Source: Nicotiana tabacum (taxonomy: Eukaryota; Streptophyta; Magnoliopsida; Solanales; Solanaceae). Taken from it: a stretch of DNA of 64,000 bases. The notes beneath the pieces were generated by a model. It had not been told where the DNA came from. It did not search any database and saw only the letters and a list, made by a program, of their open reading frames with translations. Each line of letters begins with the position of its first letter. Within the stretch, counting starts at the first letter, position 1. Below are positions 34,950-44,532 of the stretch, in pieces. Position numbers and translations under genes: made by a program. Where the stretch lies: contig NC_134084.1 of NCBI RefSeq assembly GCF_000715075.1, forward strand, positions 98,436,411 to 98,500,410, written 5' to 3'.

Positions 34950-35064
34950 CAACAATAACCCAGTATAACTCCATAAGTAGGGATTGGAAAGGATAGTGTG
35001 TACGCAGACCTTACTCCTATCCTAGAATAGAAAGGTTGTTTTCAATAAATCCTCGGCACAAGAA
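34950..35064 (-). repeat. SINE-like / RTE 3' tail
   Basis: In the minus direction this reads GAAAACAACCTTTCTATTC, then GTAAGGTCTGCGTACACACT, then TATACTGGGTTATTGTTG. This is a very common Solanaceae repeat end with a TTG-type tail. It may be the natural 3' end of the RTE LINE or the tail of a SINE that shares that end; collinearity with the LINE favours the first. Confidence 0.7.
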
Positions 35065-36317
35065 GATAAAATGCGATAATGGAATAGTAACAACAATATA
35101 ACCAAAAAATAGTACCAACGAGCTAAGAATCAGGAAAAAAAATAAAAAAAGCAATATCAATAATCACTACAGTGGCAAGGTCCTAAGAAAATAGTACGAG
35201 CACAACATGTACCACTAGCATACTAAAAGAAGATACTAACCGACTAGTCTTACACTCAAAATGGAAAACAGAAAAGCTCAACTACTTATTAACCTTCAAC
35301 TATGGGTGTTTAACGGGCCGGGTCAACCCGTTTCTGGACCGGCCCAGACCGGTTGAAACCGGAACCGGCCCGGACTGGTACAAAAGGGGCCAGGTGGGTT
35401 AGGTTAATGAGGTAAGGGGGTTGGTCCGTTCACATTCGTTCAAGCAGTTAACCGAATTTGTCAAACCCGGTCAACGCGATTCTCTGTAAAACCAATTAAC
35501 CGGCCCGGGCCGACCCAGACCGGTTTAACGGCAACTTTCAATTTTTTTAAAATGTTTCTGACTTTCTGACCGTTGGTAACGGTCTGCTAGGCCAAGGGGC
35601 TATTGCCCAACGACTGTTTTGAACAAATAGCCCTTTTTGGGACATTTTTTTTAATATTTAACACTTTTTGTAATTATTAATTTTGCTCTTTGAAAAACTA
35701 TAAATACACCCCCCTCCCTTCTTCATTTCTCACTCATATCTCATTTCTCAAACTCATATTCTTAATTATCATTCTCTCATTCTTCACCTAGAGTGCATCC
35801 AATATTTGGCTCTCAATTTTTTTGGAATTTAAGTTATCGTATTATTTATTATTTGAAGTTTGAAGTTTGAACAATTAACGTTTCTTCATGGTAATATTGG
35901 AGTTGCGAAATCATCAAGTGTTCAATTTATTGCCGAATTCGGTGCACTCCCTCCAACTCTTTCTCTTATTTACTATTTTATTTGCATATTTAATTTTTCC
36001 TAGTAGTTAAATTTTCACAATATATTTAATGCTGCAAAAAGACTTTGTAATAAGGTTACTAATCGGAAAAATAGAAAAAGAGGTTATATTCTCGATTATT
36101 TCTAGTTTTATTATTATTTTTCATTAGTTCACTAAGTTCTACTCATTATCCATTAGAAATCTTGCATCCGGGGATTGTTTGAGTTATTCATTAGTTGTGT
36201 TAAAAGTTGTAGTAAATAGGTTAGTTCCCTGTGGGATTCGACTCCGGACTGAACCAGATTATATATTTCAAGCGACCGCTTAGTCCTTTTTATAAGACGT
36301 AGTTGGGCGTGATCAGT

Positions 36318-37073
36318 ACTGATAGAGTTAAATGCAGACTTTGTAATGATGATTTTAAACATAAGACTGGAGGACAATTAGGGGAGACTGGGACATTTAG
36401 TAGACATATGAGAATTGAACATCCTATAGAATGAGGCTCTGATGGAGATGGAAATCAAGCAACTCTAGACTCTACTATTGGAGGACTTATGAAATATGAT
36501 AAAATGAAGGATCGTGAGGCATTAGCAAAAATGAATGCTTTGGGTTGTCTACCTTTTTCTTTTGCTTTTTCATCATATCTTATTATGTATATTCAAAGGA
36601 TTTATAATCCTTTATTTAAAGGTATCCTTAGAAGTACTTGTAGATCTGATATATATATTTTTAAAATGTTGCTACAAATATAGATTGCCAATAACTGAAG
36701 TTGCTAATGCGCATTGTACTGATCCAAATCGTATGTTAACAACTACTACTTGGGAGGCCATTAATGATGTTGTTAAATATTTACCTAAATTTTATACGGC
36801 TACTGTTGAGTTTTCTAGAGCATATTACCCTACTATTAATATGGCTTTAGTACGTATAGCTGAACTTTCTTTTCTACTCTATGAATTTAAGAAGAAAGAA
36901 AAATATAAGGATGTTGTTGAAAAAATGCAAGAATTTTTTTTAAAAAATATTTCTTTTCAATTCCTCCGATTTACTTAATTGATGTTGTTTTAAATCCTTC
37001 TATTAAGATGTCTGATTGTCACCAATTAATCAATGCTTTATATACTTGTATGGAGATTGGACCAACTGAAACC

Positions 37074-37134
<61 letters not shown>

Positions 37135-37860
37135 TGTATGTATGTATGTATGTATGTATGTATGTATGTATGTATGTATGTATGTATGTATGTATGTATG
37201 TATGTATGTATGTATGTATGTATGTATGTATGTATGTATGTATGTATGTATGTATATATGTATTACAACAATTATATAATTATTATGCAAATATATTTGA
37301 TGATGCTGCTCTTAATATAGGCAATGTTAATCCCACTATGCATTGTACCACTTCTACTACTATGGATGATGATGAAGGTCTTGATAGTTTTAATATTTTT
37401 TCTATATTTTCTAACACTCAAACCAGTAACGAGAACATTGATGAACTTCAATTCTACTTGCAAAATCAAAAAGAGCCTCGCACAAGGAATTTTCACCGTT
37501 GGGATGATGGCATGAGAATGGAAAACAATTTCCTGTTCTTTCCGCTATGGCTTGGGACGTGCTGAATGTGCCAATTTCAACTGTTGCATCAAAGAGTGCA
37601 TTTAGCCAAGCAAGACAACAACTTGAAGACACCCGTCACTCATTGGGAAGTAATGCTTTGGAAGTTTTAGTATGTTTCAGTGATTGGATTAGATTGGAAT
37701 GAAGAAATCAGGGACGTGGAGATGTTGATAGCTCAGAAGACGATGAACTTGGAGATATATTAACACATGGTAACTAATCTGAATTTAACACTCCAGAAGA
37801 TGACCAAGAAGTTCATATTGATTATAAAGAACTTACTAAGGCAATGCAAAACCTTTGAAT
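36318..37860 (+). pseudogene. hAT transposase remnant (BED finger to dimerisation domain)
   Basis: Around 36330-36430 a BED zinc finger reads CRLCNDDF, then GTFSRHMRIEHP (CX2C...HX4H), and is followed by a stop. The central part is open at 36670-36978, with YLPKFYTATVEFSRAYYPTI and KEKYKDVVEKMQEFFLK, and continues near 37000-37070 as DCHQLINALYTCMEIGPTET. The microsatellite interrupts it. The hAT C-terminal dimerisation block follows at about 37490-37720 across two frames, with pieces MENNF, SAMAWDVLNVPISTVAS and TRHSLGSNALEVLVCF. The protein would cut and reinsert the element. Stops and frameshifts disable it. Confidence 0.85.
37075..37260. repeat. Compound microsatellite (AT)n(GTAT)n
   Basis: About 30 bp of AT repeats is followed by about 150 bp of near-perfect GTAT repeats. 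It interrupts the hAT transposase. Long ORFs in several frames here encode only repeated Met-Tyr-Val-Cys or its shadows and are not genes. Confidence 0.95.
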
Positions 37861-38403
37861 TTACTCTTTTTCGTTAATTTACTTGTTGTTAAATGTAAAC
37901 CTTTCAATTTGTAAGTTTAAATTTTTAAATAAATGTAGCACTTGCAATTTATAAGTGCACTTCTTTCCCATCTTCATTGTATTCTTTATTTTTTTTTTTT
38001 TATATTAATATAAATTACAATAGTTATACAAAACAAAAAAAAATAATAACACTAACCCCGCCTGGCTCGGCCCCTTGGACCCGTAATCCTTATGGTTTAT
38101 TTTTTACCCAGATGGATCCAGACCTGTTAAGCCCGGTAAACCCTAACCCGTAACCGGCCCGGTTCGGAATCCGGATGGTTTCAACTTTTCCCTACCCGGC
38201 CCGGCCCACCCATTTAACACCCTTACCTTCAACCCTAATGCTCGTCCTCCACACCTTCCTATCAAGGGCCATGTCCTCGATGTACTGGATTTGGGCCATC
38301 TCTTGCTTGATCACCTCTCCCCAATACTTCTTAGGCCGCCATCTACCTCTTCTCATATCCGTCAGAGTCAACCGCTCGCTCCTCCTAACCGAGGCATTTA
38401 GGC

Positions 38404-39471
38404 TAGGGGTGCTTATCGGGCAAATCGAGCATATAATTACACTTAACGGTTCGACTTATTAGTTATTGGATTATAAATGTAATAATTCGCTAGCCATCCA
38501 ATAAGATAACGGGCAGATTGATATCGACTTAATGATTATCGGACAGTTATTGAGCAATTTATTGGCTAAACCAAATAATTTTTTTCGAACAATCCTAATC
38601 ATCTAAAGAAGTTGATCATAATGGTATTTTTAACTTCCAGTAATAGTGGATCACTTAGTAATTGGAGGTGGGGATCGAATACCAAAGGTCCATGGCTCTT
38701 GCCTTATATCTTGGTCAAGGTTACGTAACTCCAATGATGATACTGTCATTGGAGTTGTACGTGAGGTGCTAGCGGTATATTTATTATGCACTGATTTGCC
38801 TTTCCTTTAGATGACATTTTCTTTGTATACTCTGAACTGGGGATGTATATGTGATTTATAATATTAATATGCAGAAGGGCGGTCTTTCTTTAGAAAAGAT
38901 TGATGATACTCTTTATCTGAAAATATTACACATGGTAATTTTGGCGAAGTTAGCGAATGCATATTGACGATCAATTTTAGTTAGTTTGTACGTTGCGGTC
39001 GGTAGCAAAAGTTTGCATTTGAAATATATTTTTTGTTATGTTAATCATGAATCTGAGGCTAATCTTTATGTATAATCTTTCCATCAGATTTACTGTCCTT
39101 TTTGACTTTACTCTGTCATGTAATAAAAAGGACAATATAATGCAACTTACATTTCCCCTGACAGATAAAAAGAACATAATCAATTAAAATTCATAGAGGT
39201 CATGGCTTTCCCTAGAAGAAATTAACTACGTAACAAAGATACACATATTGTCATTCATAAGGTGATAAAAGTATAAATATAAAAATTCTTAACGGGCTAA
39301 CGGTTTATCCGATTAAAAAATTGAGTAATCCGCCCTTGAACCATTAAGCCGTTAACTATAAAATCTCAATCCGTTCACCATCCATTACCCCGATAATCCG
39401 ATACCAATAAGCCAATAAGCCAATGGAGTTCGGTTCGGTTAACGGCTACGGTTCGGTTTTGAACAGCCCTA
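38404..39471. mobile_element. hAT-type MITE (1.07 kb)
   Basis: The ends are TAGGGGTGCTTATC at the left and, reversed, TAGGGCTGTTCAAA from the right. The flanks are ATTTAGGC (38396-38403) and ATCTAGGC (39472-39479), an 8-bp duplication with one change. It splits the RT coding region of the RTE LINE. Subterminal CGGTT/AACCG-rich segments occur near both ends. No transposase domain is present; the minus-strand ORF at 39183-38977 has no recognisable motif. Confidence 0.82.
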
Positions 39472-39633
39472 ATCTAGGCTTCTTCTTTTCACGTGCCCGA
39501 ACCATCTAAGCCTTGCTTTCTGCATATTGTCTTTCATGGCTACGATTCGGTTTTGAACAGCCCTAATATAGGCTTCTCCTTTGCACGTGCCCGAACCATC
39601 TAAGTCTTGTTTTCCGCATATTATCTTTTATGG
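39446..39633. repeat. 94-bp tandem duplication across the MITE/LINE junction
   Basis: Two units (39446-39539 and 39540-39633) both read CTACGRTTCGGTTTTGAACA, then the MITE end, then ACGTGCCCGAACCATCTAAG of the LINE. The duplicated unit contains the MITE-LINE junction, so it arose after the MITE insertion. Confidence 0.85.
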
Positions 39634-39673
39634 GAGCTACGCCCACCCTTGCCAACCGGTAGACTTCAACAAT

Positions 39674-40137
39674 GGCCCAAATCAACATAGCAATTAATTA
39701 GAAGAGAAACTTCAATCTCTACTAATTAAGAGTTTATTATACATCATAGGATATGATCATATGAAAAGTAAATTAATAAACTATTTGACGAGTGAAGTTG
39801 GCTCTTAGAGTCACGCAAGTGAGAACGCCACAGATCTTTTGTATGGGATATGGATTATAGAAGAATTTCACCGCAGGTAACTATTAGTAATAAGGTTAAT
39901 TTTATAATCCGGAATAAAATAAATAACACTGCTATATATGATATATTAATAGTGTAAAAAATATGTATACAATCAATACATATAAGCTAAATCTAAAAAT
40001 AATTTCCTTTTCTTCTTTTTGGCGTGTCCAAGGATTTAGATTTATATAGGTAAACCTTCATGAAATTCTGTCGTAAGCTACTAGCAAGTTTCAACAATTG
40101 AGATTCTAACAATCATAAAATGGCCTTTCGGGGGTTT
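39674..40137. other. Low-copy-looking flank, no gene seen
   Basis: AT-rich sequence between the LINE target duplication and the upstream repeats of gene P1. No convincing ORF was seen. The segment near 40003-40040 (TTTTTGGCGTGTCCAAGGA) resembles 41545-41574. Confidence 0.45.
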
Positions 40138-40870
40138 GCGAGACATGAAATTCAAAACTCCAATAGTGATAGAAACTTGAAGAAGTAGACAGAGGCAAGT
40201 TATCCAACTTAATTAGCTAGCAATTTTGAATTTCACATGCTAGCATCACATTTAACCATTAAAATAAAACTAATTAAATCAACTTGCAATTGATGTCAAC
40301 AGCAGCGGCTTAATGTTAGGATCTTGCTCACAAGATTGGTTTTAAAATTATCGTTGAACTTCAAGTTTAATTCATAGTTTAATTTCCAATTGATGTCAAC
40401 AAATAATTATATATTGGGAAGGTTGTCATTTTAGTAAATTTTCACAAGTAAATATCTGCTTTATATGAAAAATGATAGATTCAGATGAACACGATCAAAT
40501 ACATGGCCATGGTGCATCTGCGACTGATATTAGGGGGTGATGCGAGACATGAATTCAATTCTTCTCTGGAACCTTTAAATTTATATTTGAAACTTCAATA
40601 GATGAAACTTGAAGTAGATAAAGGCAAGTTATTCTATTTAATTAGCAAGTTTAAATATCAAATATTTGCAACCCATTGGAAACATGTATATATCCAACAA
40701 GTCCTACCACATTTTTATCTTTTTTAGGATCTTGCTTTTAAGATGGATTTTTAAATAAGCGTTGAATATGAAATTTAATTAATAATTTTCAATTGGCGGT
40801 GACAGGAAATTAAACAATTAGCAGGCTGGCATATTATATATAGAATCACTTGTTAAAGACTTGTCATTGA
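40138..40870. repeat. Diverged tandem duplication (about 404-418 bp period) upstream of P1
   Basis: GCGAGACATGA occurs at 40138 and 40542, GAAACTTGAAGAAGTAGA versus GAAACTTGAAGTAGATA follow at matching distances, and TTAGGATCTTGCT occurs at 40316 and 40734. The second unit runs into the P1 core promoter. No ORF is associated; it looks like duplicated upstream DNA. Confidence 0.7.
40835..40842 (+). promoter_or_regulatory. Candidate TATA box of P1
   Basis: TATATATA lies 72 bp before the P1 ATG, leaving room for a start site about 30 bp downstream and a leader of about 40 bases. The CTGGCAT preceding it is also present before the P2 TATA box. Confidence 0.55.
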
Positions 40871-40913
40871 GTAGGTGAGCATTTGAAAACACTTCATTCC
40901 CTAAATCTCAGTC

Positions 40914-41144
40914 ATGCCAAAGAACAGTGCCATAGCTGTTACGATGATTATTGCCTTTTGCCTCTGCCATATCGACTCAACATCAAGTTCTACCCTGCTA
41001 TGGGAATCAAGGTTATCATCTTCTGACTCGCAACAACTGATGAAAAATTATGCAGTAAAACCTAGAAAGTTGATGGGTGCCCCTTCGTGTCAATGCCTTA
41101 ATATGGTTTGCCAATGTTCTTGTCCTTGTCCGGACTGTTGTTGA
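40914..41144 (+). CDS. P1: small secreted cysteine-rich peptide precursor, family not recognised
   Basis: A single-exon 76-residue ORF starts MPKNSAIAVTMIIAFCLCHI, a basic start and hydrophobic core typical of a signal peptide, with likely cleavage in or after STSSS. The middle is polar. It is followed by the basic motif KPRKLMGAP, and the C-terminus carries eight Cys in the last 19 residues: CQCLNMVCQCSCPCPDCC. The end has two CxC-type pairs, a CxCPC segment and a terminal CC. The paralog P2 (62691-62933) shares the whole layout, and in the conserved blocks the base differences are silent, which supports a real gene. It could be a processed signalling or antimicrobial peptide, or a metal-binding peptide. 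I cannot name the family, so the function is open. An ATG start and an upstream TATA box fit this reading. Confidence 0.8.
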   Translation: MPKNSAIAVTMIIAFCLCHIDSTSSSTLLWESRLSSSDSQQLMKNYAVKPRKLMGAPSCQCLNMVCQCSCPCPDCC

Positions 41145-41574
41145 TATACCTCTTATATATGGCCAGAGATCGTGCTAAATAACTATATATTTTCTATGTA
41201 ATTCTGGTGGTCTCTTCTTTCTATCATCAATCATGCATTAGTAAAACAAAAGTTGCTTAGCTTCCATCGAACCATATCTATACACATTTAATTTTGCCCA
41301 AAAGAAAAGGAAAGCGGGTATCTTGGTGAGTAAATTCTTTCCCTTTTCTGTATCAACTAATAATTGAGAGTGAATTAAGGAAGTAAATGGACCTATAGCA
41401 ACAGCTGAAATCTATGATCTTGCTACTCAAGGAGTAATTAAGATGAATTTTACAACTTAATCTGAATTTTCAGATTCCACAGGCTTATACCTTTTGAAAT
41501 AGAGAATAAATATAAGGGATATATTATTGGAAAATAAATACTCCTTTTCATCTCTTTGACGTGTTCAAGGAGTT
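41145..41574. other. P1 3' flank
   Basis: No gene is seen. The first 30 bp (GGCCAGAGAT at 41161) align with the P2 downstream sequence up to its LTR insertion. The last 35 bp, with TTTGACGTGTTCAAGGAGTT, resemble 40003-40040 upstream of P1, as if a second repeat unit began here and was cut off by element D1. Confidence 0.55.
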
Positions 41575-43231
41575 TAAGTGGATAAAAATTAATAAATTAA
41601 CTCCCGCAAGAAGCCACACACCTAGAAAGTGACTAAATAGTCATGATTCTAGGTGGCCACCTATGAGTTAAGTTAAGTCTTTCCAAAACTTGTAAAACTT
41701 TATCCAATTCGTATTTTCAATTTATGTCCTTGGCTTCAAACCAAGAAACAGAACCATTTCGTTCAAATTCCAAAGGTAAGAATTGACACACCATCTTTCC
41801 AATTTCAATTAATCAAACAACATTTTGCATTCTTTGGTTTTAAAAAACCAAAAACGTGAAGATGCGGAATCATTTCGTCCAAAGATTCAAATCCATAAGC
41901 AAGGTTTCGTTCAAATTCAGAAGCTGAAGCTTCATCCTCTCGTTCCAACGTGTTTCACGGAAGCCGAAGCTTCACTTCAATCAAATAATTCAAGGAACAG
42001 ATATATTAAGGCCCTCCCTTCTTTCTTTTGGCATGATCCAAATTATACTGAAGAAACGAGCAAATACACAGTTTCCATAAATTACTCTATTCATAGAAAT
42101 AGTAAGGGTGTATATATTCTTGATTCCCCATGAAAAATATTATTATCTTCTGTTCATGGGTCTCAGAATAATACATAGTTCAAAAAGTTTATCCGGAAGG
42201 AATATTGAGATTATTACGTATTTTTCATGCATTTCACTCATTTATACATGTGCATTGACCCATGACCAGATGACGTTATATACGCATATATATGTATATT
42301 ATATTTATATGGGATACGAGAAAAAGGTTACGGCGTTATATACGTACCACCACCTAATCAGCTGGTGTATGATGATGATGTTGCCCACAACGGCTGAAAT
42401 ATGACTCAGACGGCGTTATATACGCGTATATATGTACGTATATGTATATGGGATATGGGAAAATGTTATGACGTTATATACGCACCACCACCTGATCAGC
42501 TGGTATATGTTGATGATGTGCCCACTGTGGCCGAGACGATATGATGGGATGCCCTCAGTAGCTTGATGATATTATGTACACCCATACCTATGCATGACAC
42601 AACATTTATACGCATGTGCATGACGTTATAAACATTTAAAATTTACAAAGTTATTCAGATTTAAAAATATGTTTCTATATTCCATATTTCATCTATGTCT
42701 TTTACGTACAAATTTTCATGCCTTACATTCTTAGTACATTTTTTGTATTGACGCCCTATTTTACGGGGCCTGCATTTCATGCCCGCAGGTGTAGGTAGGC
42801 AAGCTGACGGTCCCCCTTCTTAGGATCCCTGATCAGCGAGAGTTGGCATGCTACACTTGATTCAGAGCTTCTTTTGATATTGGCACGATACGTTTGTATA
42901 TATATATGTATATGTGTATGACGCGGCTCAGTCCCATCTTTATACAGTTATGTTTCTGTTAGAGGTTTATAGACAGTATGTCTAGTTAGGATGTATGCGG
43001 CCTTGTCGACTTTTAGTTATTGGATGCATAGTTGTCTATAGCAACCTTGTCGGCTCGCCCCTGTATTCTGCAGATATACGTATATATGCCTTATTGGCAG
43101 GTTTCCTTCATGTATGTTATCCTCGTAATTCAGTAGACGTTATACAGGTTCATATCCTAGACGCATGTTTAGGGGTGTTTGACAGGTAGGACTCAGGCAC
43201 CCGTCGCAGCCCATCGGTTTGGGTCATGACA
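41575..43231 (+). repeat. D1 5' LTR, lacking its first ~390 bp
   Basis: Homology with the middle LTR starts at AAGTGGATAAAAATTAATAA (48432 in the other copy) and runs to GGGTCATGACA at 43231. The TGTTACATCTTG start is missing. It contains two adjacent units of about 140 bp (42271-42411, 42412-42545), each with CGTTATATACG and GATCAGCTGGT-like segments. Confidence 0.85.
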
Positions 43232-43414
43232 GTCCCTCGACGTCGCGGCATAAAATCGACGTACCATGTTTAGTAGAGTCTTGTTTATGGGTGTGTCGTG
43301 CACCACACTTATAAACAGGAGGCTACAGGACATATATGATGTTATTCTCTCTTTTTATCTCAGATCGTGCGATATAAGCATTTATGTTCCGAACGATGTG
43401 TTACGTTTTTAGCG

Positions 43415-43924
43415 ATGCCTCCGAAGACTACAACCGCTAGCACGGGTCAGAAGGCTACGAAGGTGTTAGGAAGAGAGATAAGTTATACTATGGATTCAGA
43501 CCCATCGGAGATCATGGGTTCTATTGAGGAGGATCCATATGAGTCATACGTTCGAGCTGTTTCGACCACTCCGGTAGTAGATGAGGTGAGAGGAGTTTCG
43601 ACCTCATCAAGGCCCTTAGTTTCACAACCTGTTGATCAGGGTATGAGGGGAGTAGTGCATGGATTGGCATAACCGGGATTCCCTCAGGCTCAAAACTATG
43701 TCAAGGTATTTGAGGACACCAACTCTTCTGAGGTTCCCGATGGTCCACAGTCTTGGGAGTCCGTCAATCAAGGTTCGGCGGTATATGTTATGAGATACGC
43801 AGAGGAAGAAGATAGTAGCCGGGCCAAGAGGAGGAAGGTAACTGATAAGGACATGAAGATTCCACTTCGAAGTATGTCCGATCAAGGTTCTTATATAGGA
43901 CGAGGCAAGGACCCTCTACTATAG
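43415..43924 (+). pseudogene. D1 ORF in the gag position
   Basis: The ATG at 43415 opens MPPKTTTASTGQKATKVLGR, a basic start like many plant gag proteins, but no gag core or zinc knuckle follows. The frame is open to a stop at 43670-43672 and continues in the same frame to about 43922, with GFPQAQNYVKVFED and a basic AKRRKVTDKD. The D2 copy (59263-59784) reads through the 43672 position but has its own break earlier. This is either a gag with its core deleted or a short family-specific ORF; I cannot assign a function. Confidence 0.55.
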
Positions 43925-44532
43925 ACTTCCTCCAAGTGTCAGTTTTTGGTTGGTGAGTTCCACCTCTTCTTGGAATATTACCAAGTCAGGGTTTTAAATA
44001 TGGTTGGTTGTTTTATGATGATGTAGGGAGCCCTGTCTCGACTTGTATATTTTATGGTTACGCCTACTTAGAGGTTTTGCATACAGTATCCTATATATAG
44101 TTCTGGGTATGATACGTCTACGGCTTAGTCGACCCCTATATATATAAACCTTTTTTTCTAAATTAGTTATGCGAGTTAAGTCTTAATATTGTTACTTATA
44201 TATATATATATGAATGTCGCCGTAATGGCCCGTGATAGATTTGATAATAAACAAAGATAAGGTACGTGGTGTTCGGTTGGGTAGAACTCGATATTATAAT
44301 GGGTATGGATTGGTTGGCCTTTTGTTATGCTAACATCAAGTGTAGGTCAAGGATGGTTTGATTTCAGTCCCCAGGAGAGCCTATTTTAGAATGGGAAGGT
44401 AATACGGTATCACCAAGAGGTAAATTTATCTTCTATCTCAAGGCAAAGAAGATGATCAATAAGGGCTGTATTTATCACTTAGTTCGGGTTCATGATATTG
44501 AAGTAGAGTCACCAACCATTTAGTCCATCCCA
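43925..44532 (+). pseudogene. D1 protease remnant
   Basis: Frames near 44270-44520 give IIMGMDWLAFCYANIKCRSR, then KGKFIFYLKAKKMINKGCIY and HLVRVHDIEVESPTI. These are the C-terminal half of a Ty3/gypsy protease and the linker into RT. Stops occur in it, and the catalytic half is not recognisable in 43925-44260, which holds only AT-rich sequence. Confidence 0.65.

Larger units (their letters stand above)
35301..38225 (+). mobile_element. hAT-superfamily DNA transposon (2.9 kb)
   Basis: The terminal inverted repeats are TATGGGTGTTTAAC at the left and, reversed from the right end, TAAGGGTGTTAAAT. Perfect 8-bp target duplications CCTTCAAC flank it at 35293-35300 and 38226-38233, which is diagnostic of hAT. 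GC-rich subterminal repeats (GGCCCGG, CCGGTTT) occupy about 35310-35530 and 38050-38210. Inside is a broken transposase. It lies in the 3' untranslated part of the RTE LINE. Confidence 0.93.
34957..39651 (-). mobile_element. RTE-clade LINE, 5'-truncated, carrying hAT and MITE insertions
   Basis: The minus strand encodes the RT C-terminal tail of RTE LINEs: NMRKTRLRWFGHV (about 39630-39575), then after the MITE RRGRWRPKKYWGEVIKQEMA and LDRKVWRTSIRVEG (38395-38234). A 3' region (35300-34957) ends in a TTG-rich tail. Near-identical flanks CCAACTAGTAGACTTCAACA (34935-34954) and CCAACCGGTAGACTTCAACA (39652-39671) are a long target duplication, as made by target-primed reverse transcription. Excluding insertions, the LINE copy is only about 0.7 kb, a typical 5' truncation. 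Confidence 0.85.

Noticed and set aside
37008..37565. Long ORFs in three frames encoding repeats of Met-Tyr-Val-Cys and His-Thr-Tyr-Ile
   Set aside because: They are translations of the GTAT/AT microsatellite in a broken hAT transposase; any frame of such a repeat lacks stops.
40914..41144. P1 as part of a retroelement
   Set aside because: No LTR, gag, pol or repeat termini surround it closely, and its paralog lies in a different element context with the same gene-specific flanks.
41825..42133. 102-codon plus-strand ORF downstream of P1
   Set aside because: It is inside the D1 LTR. The other LTR copy (48690-49000) has an extra A that shifts the frame, so it is not conserved as coding.
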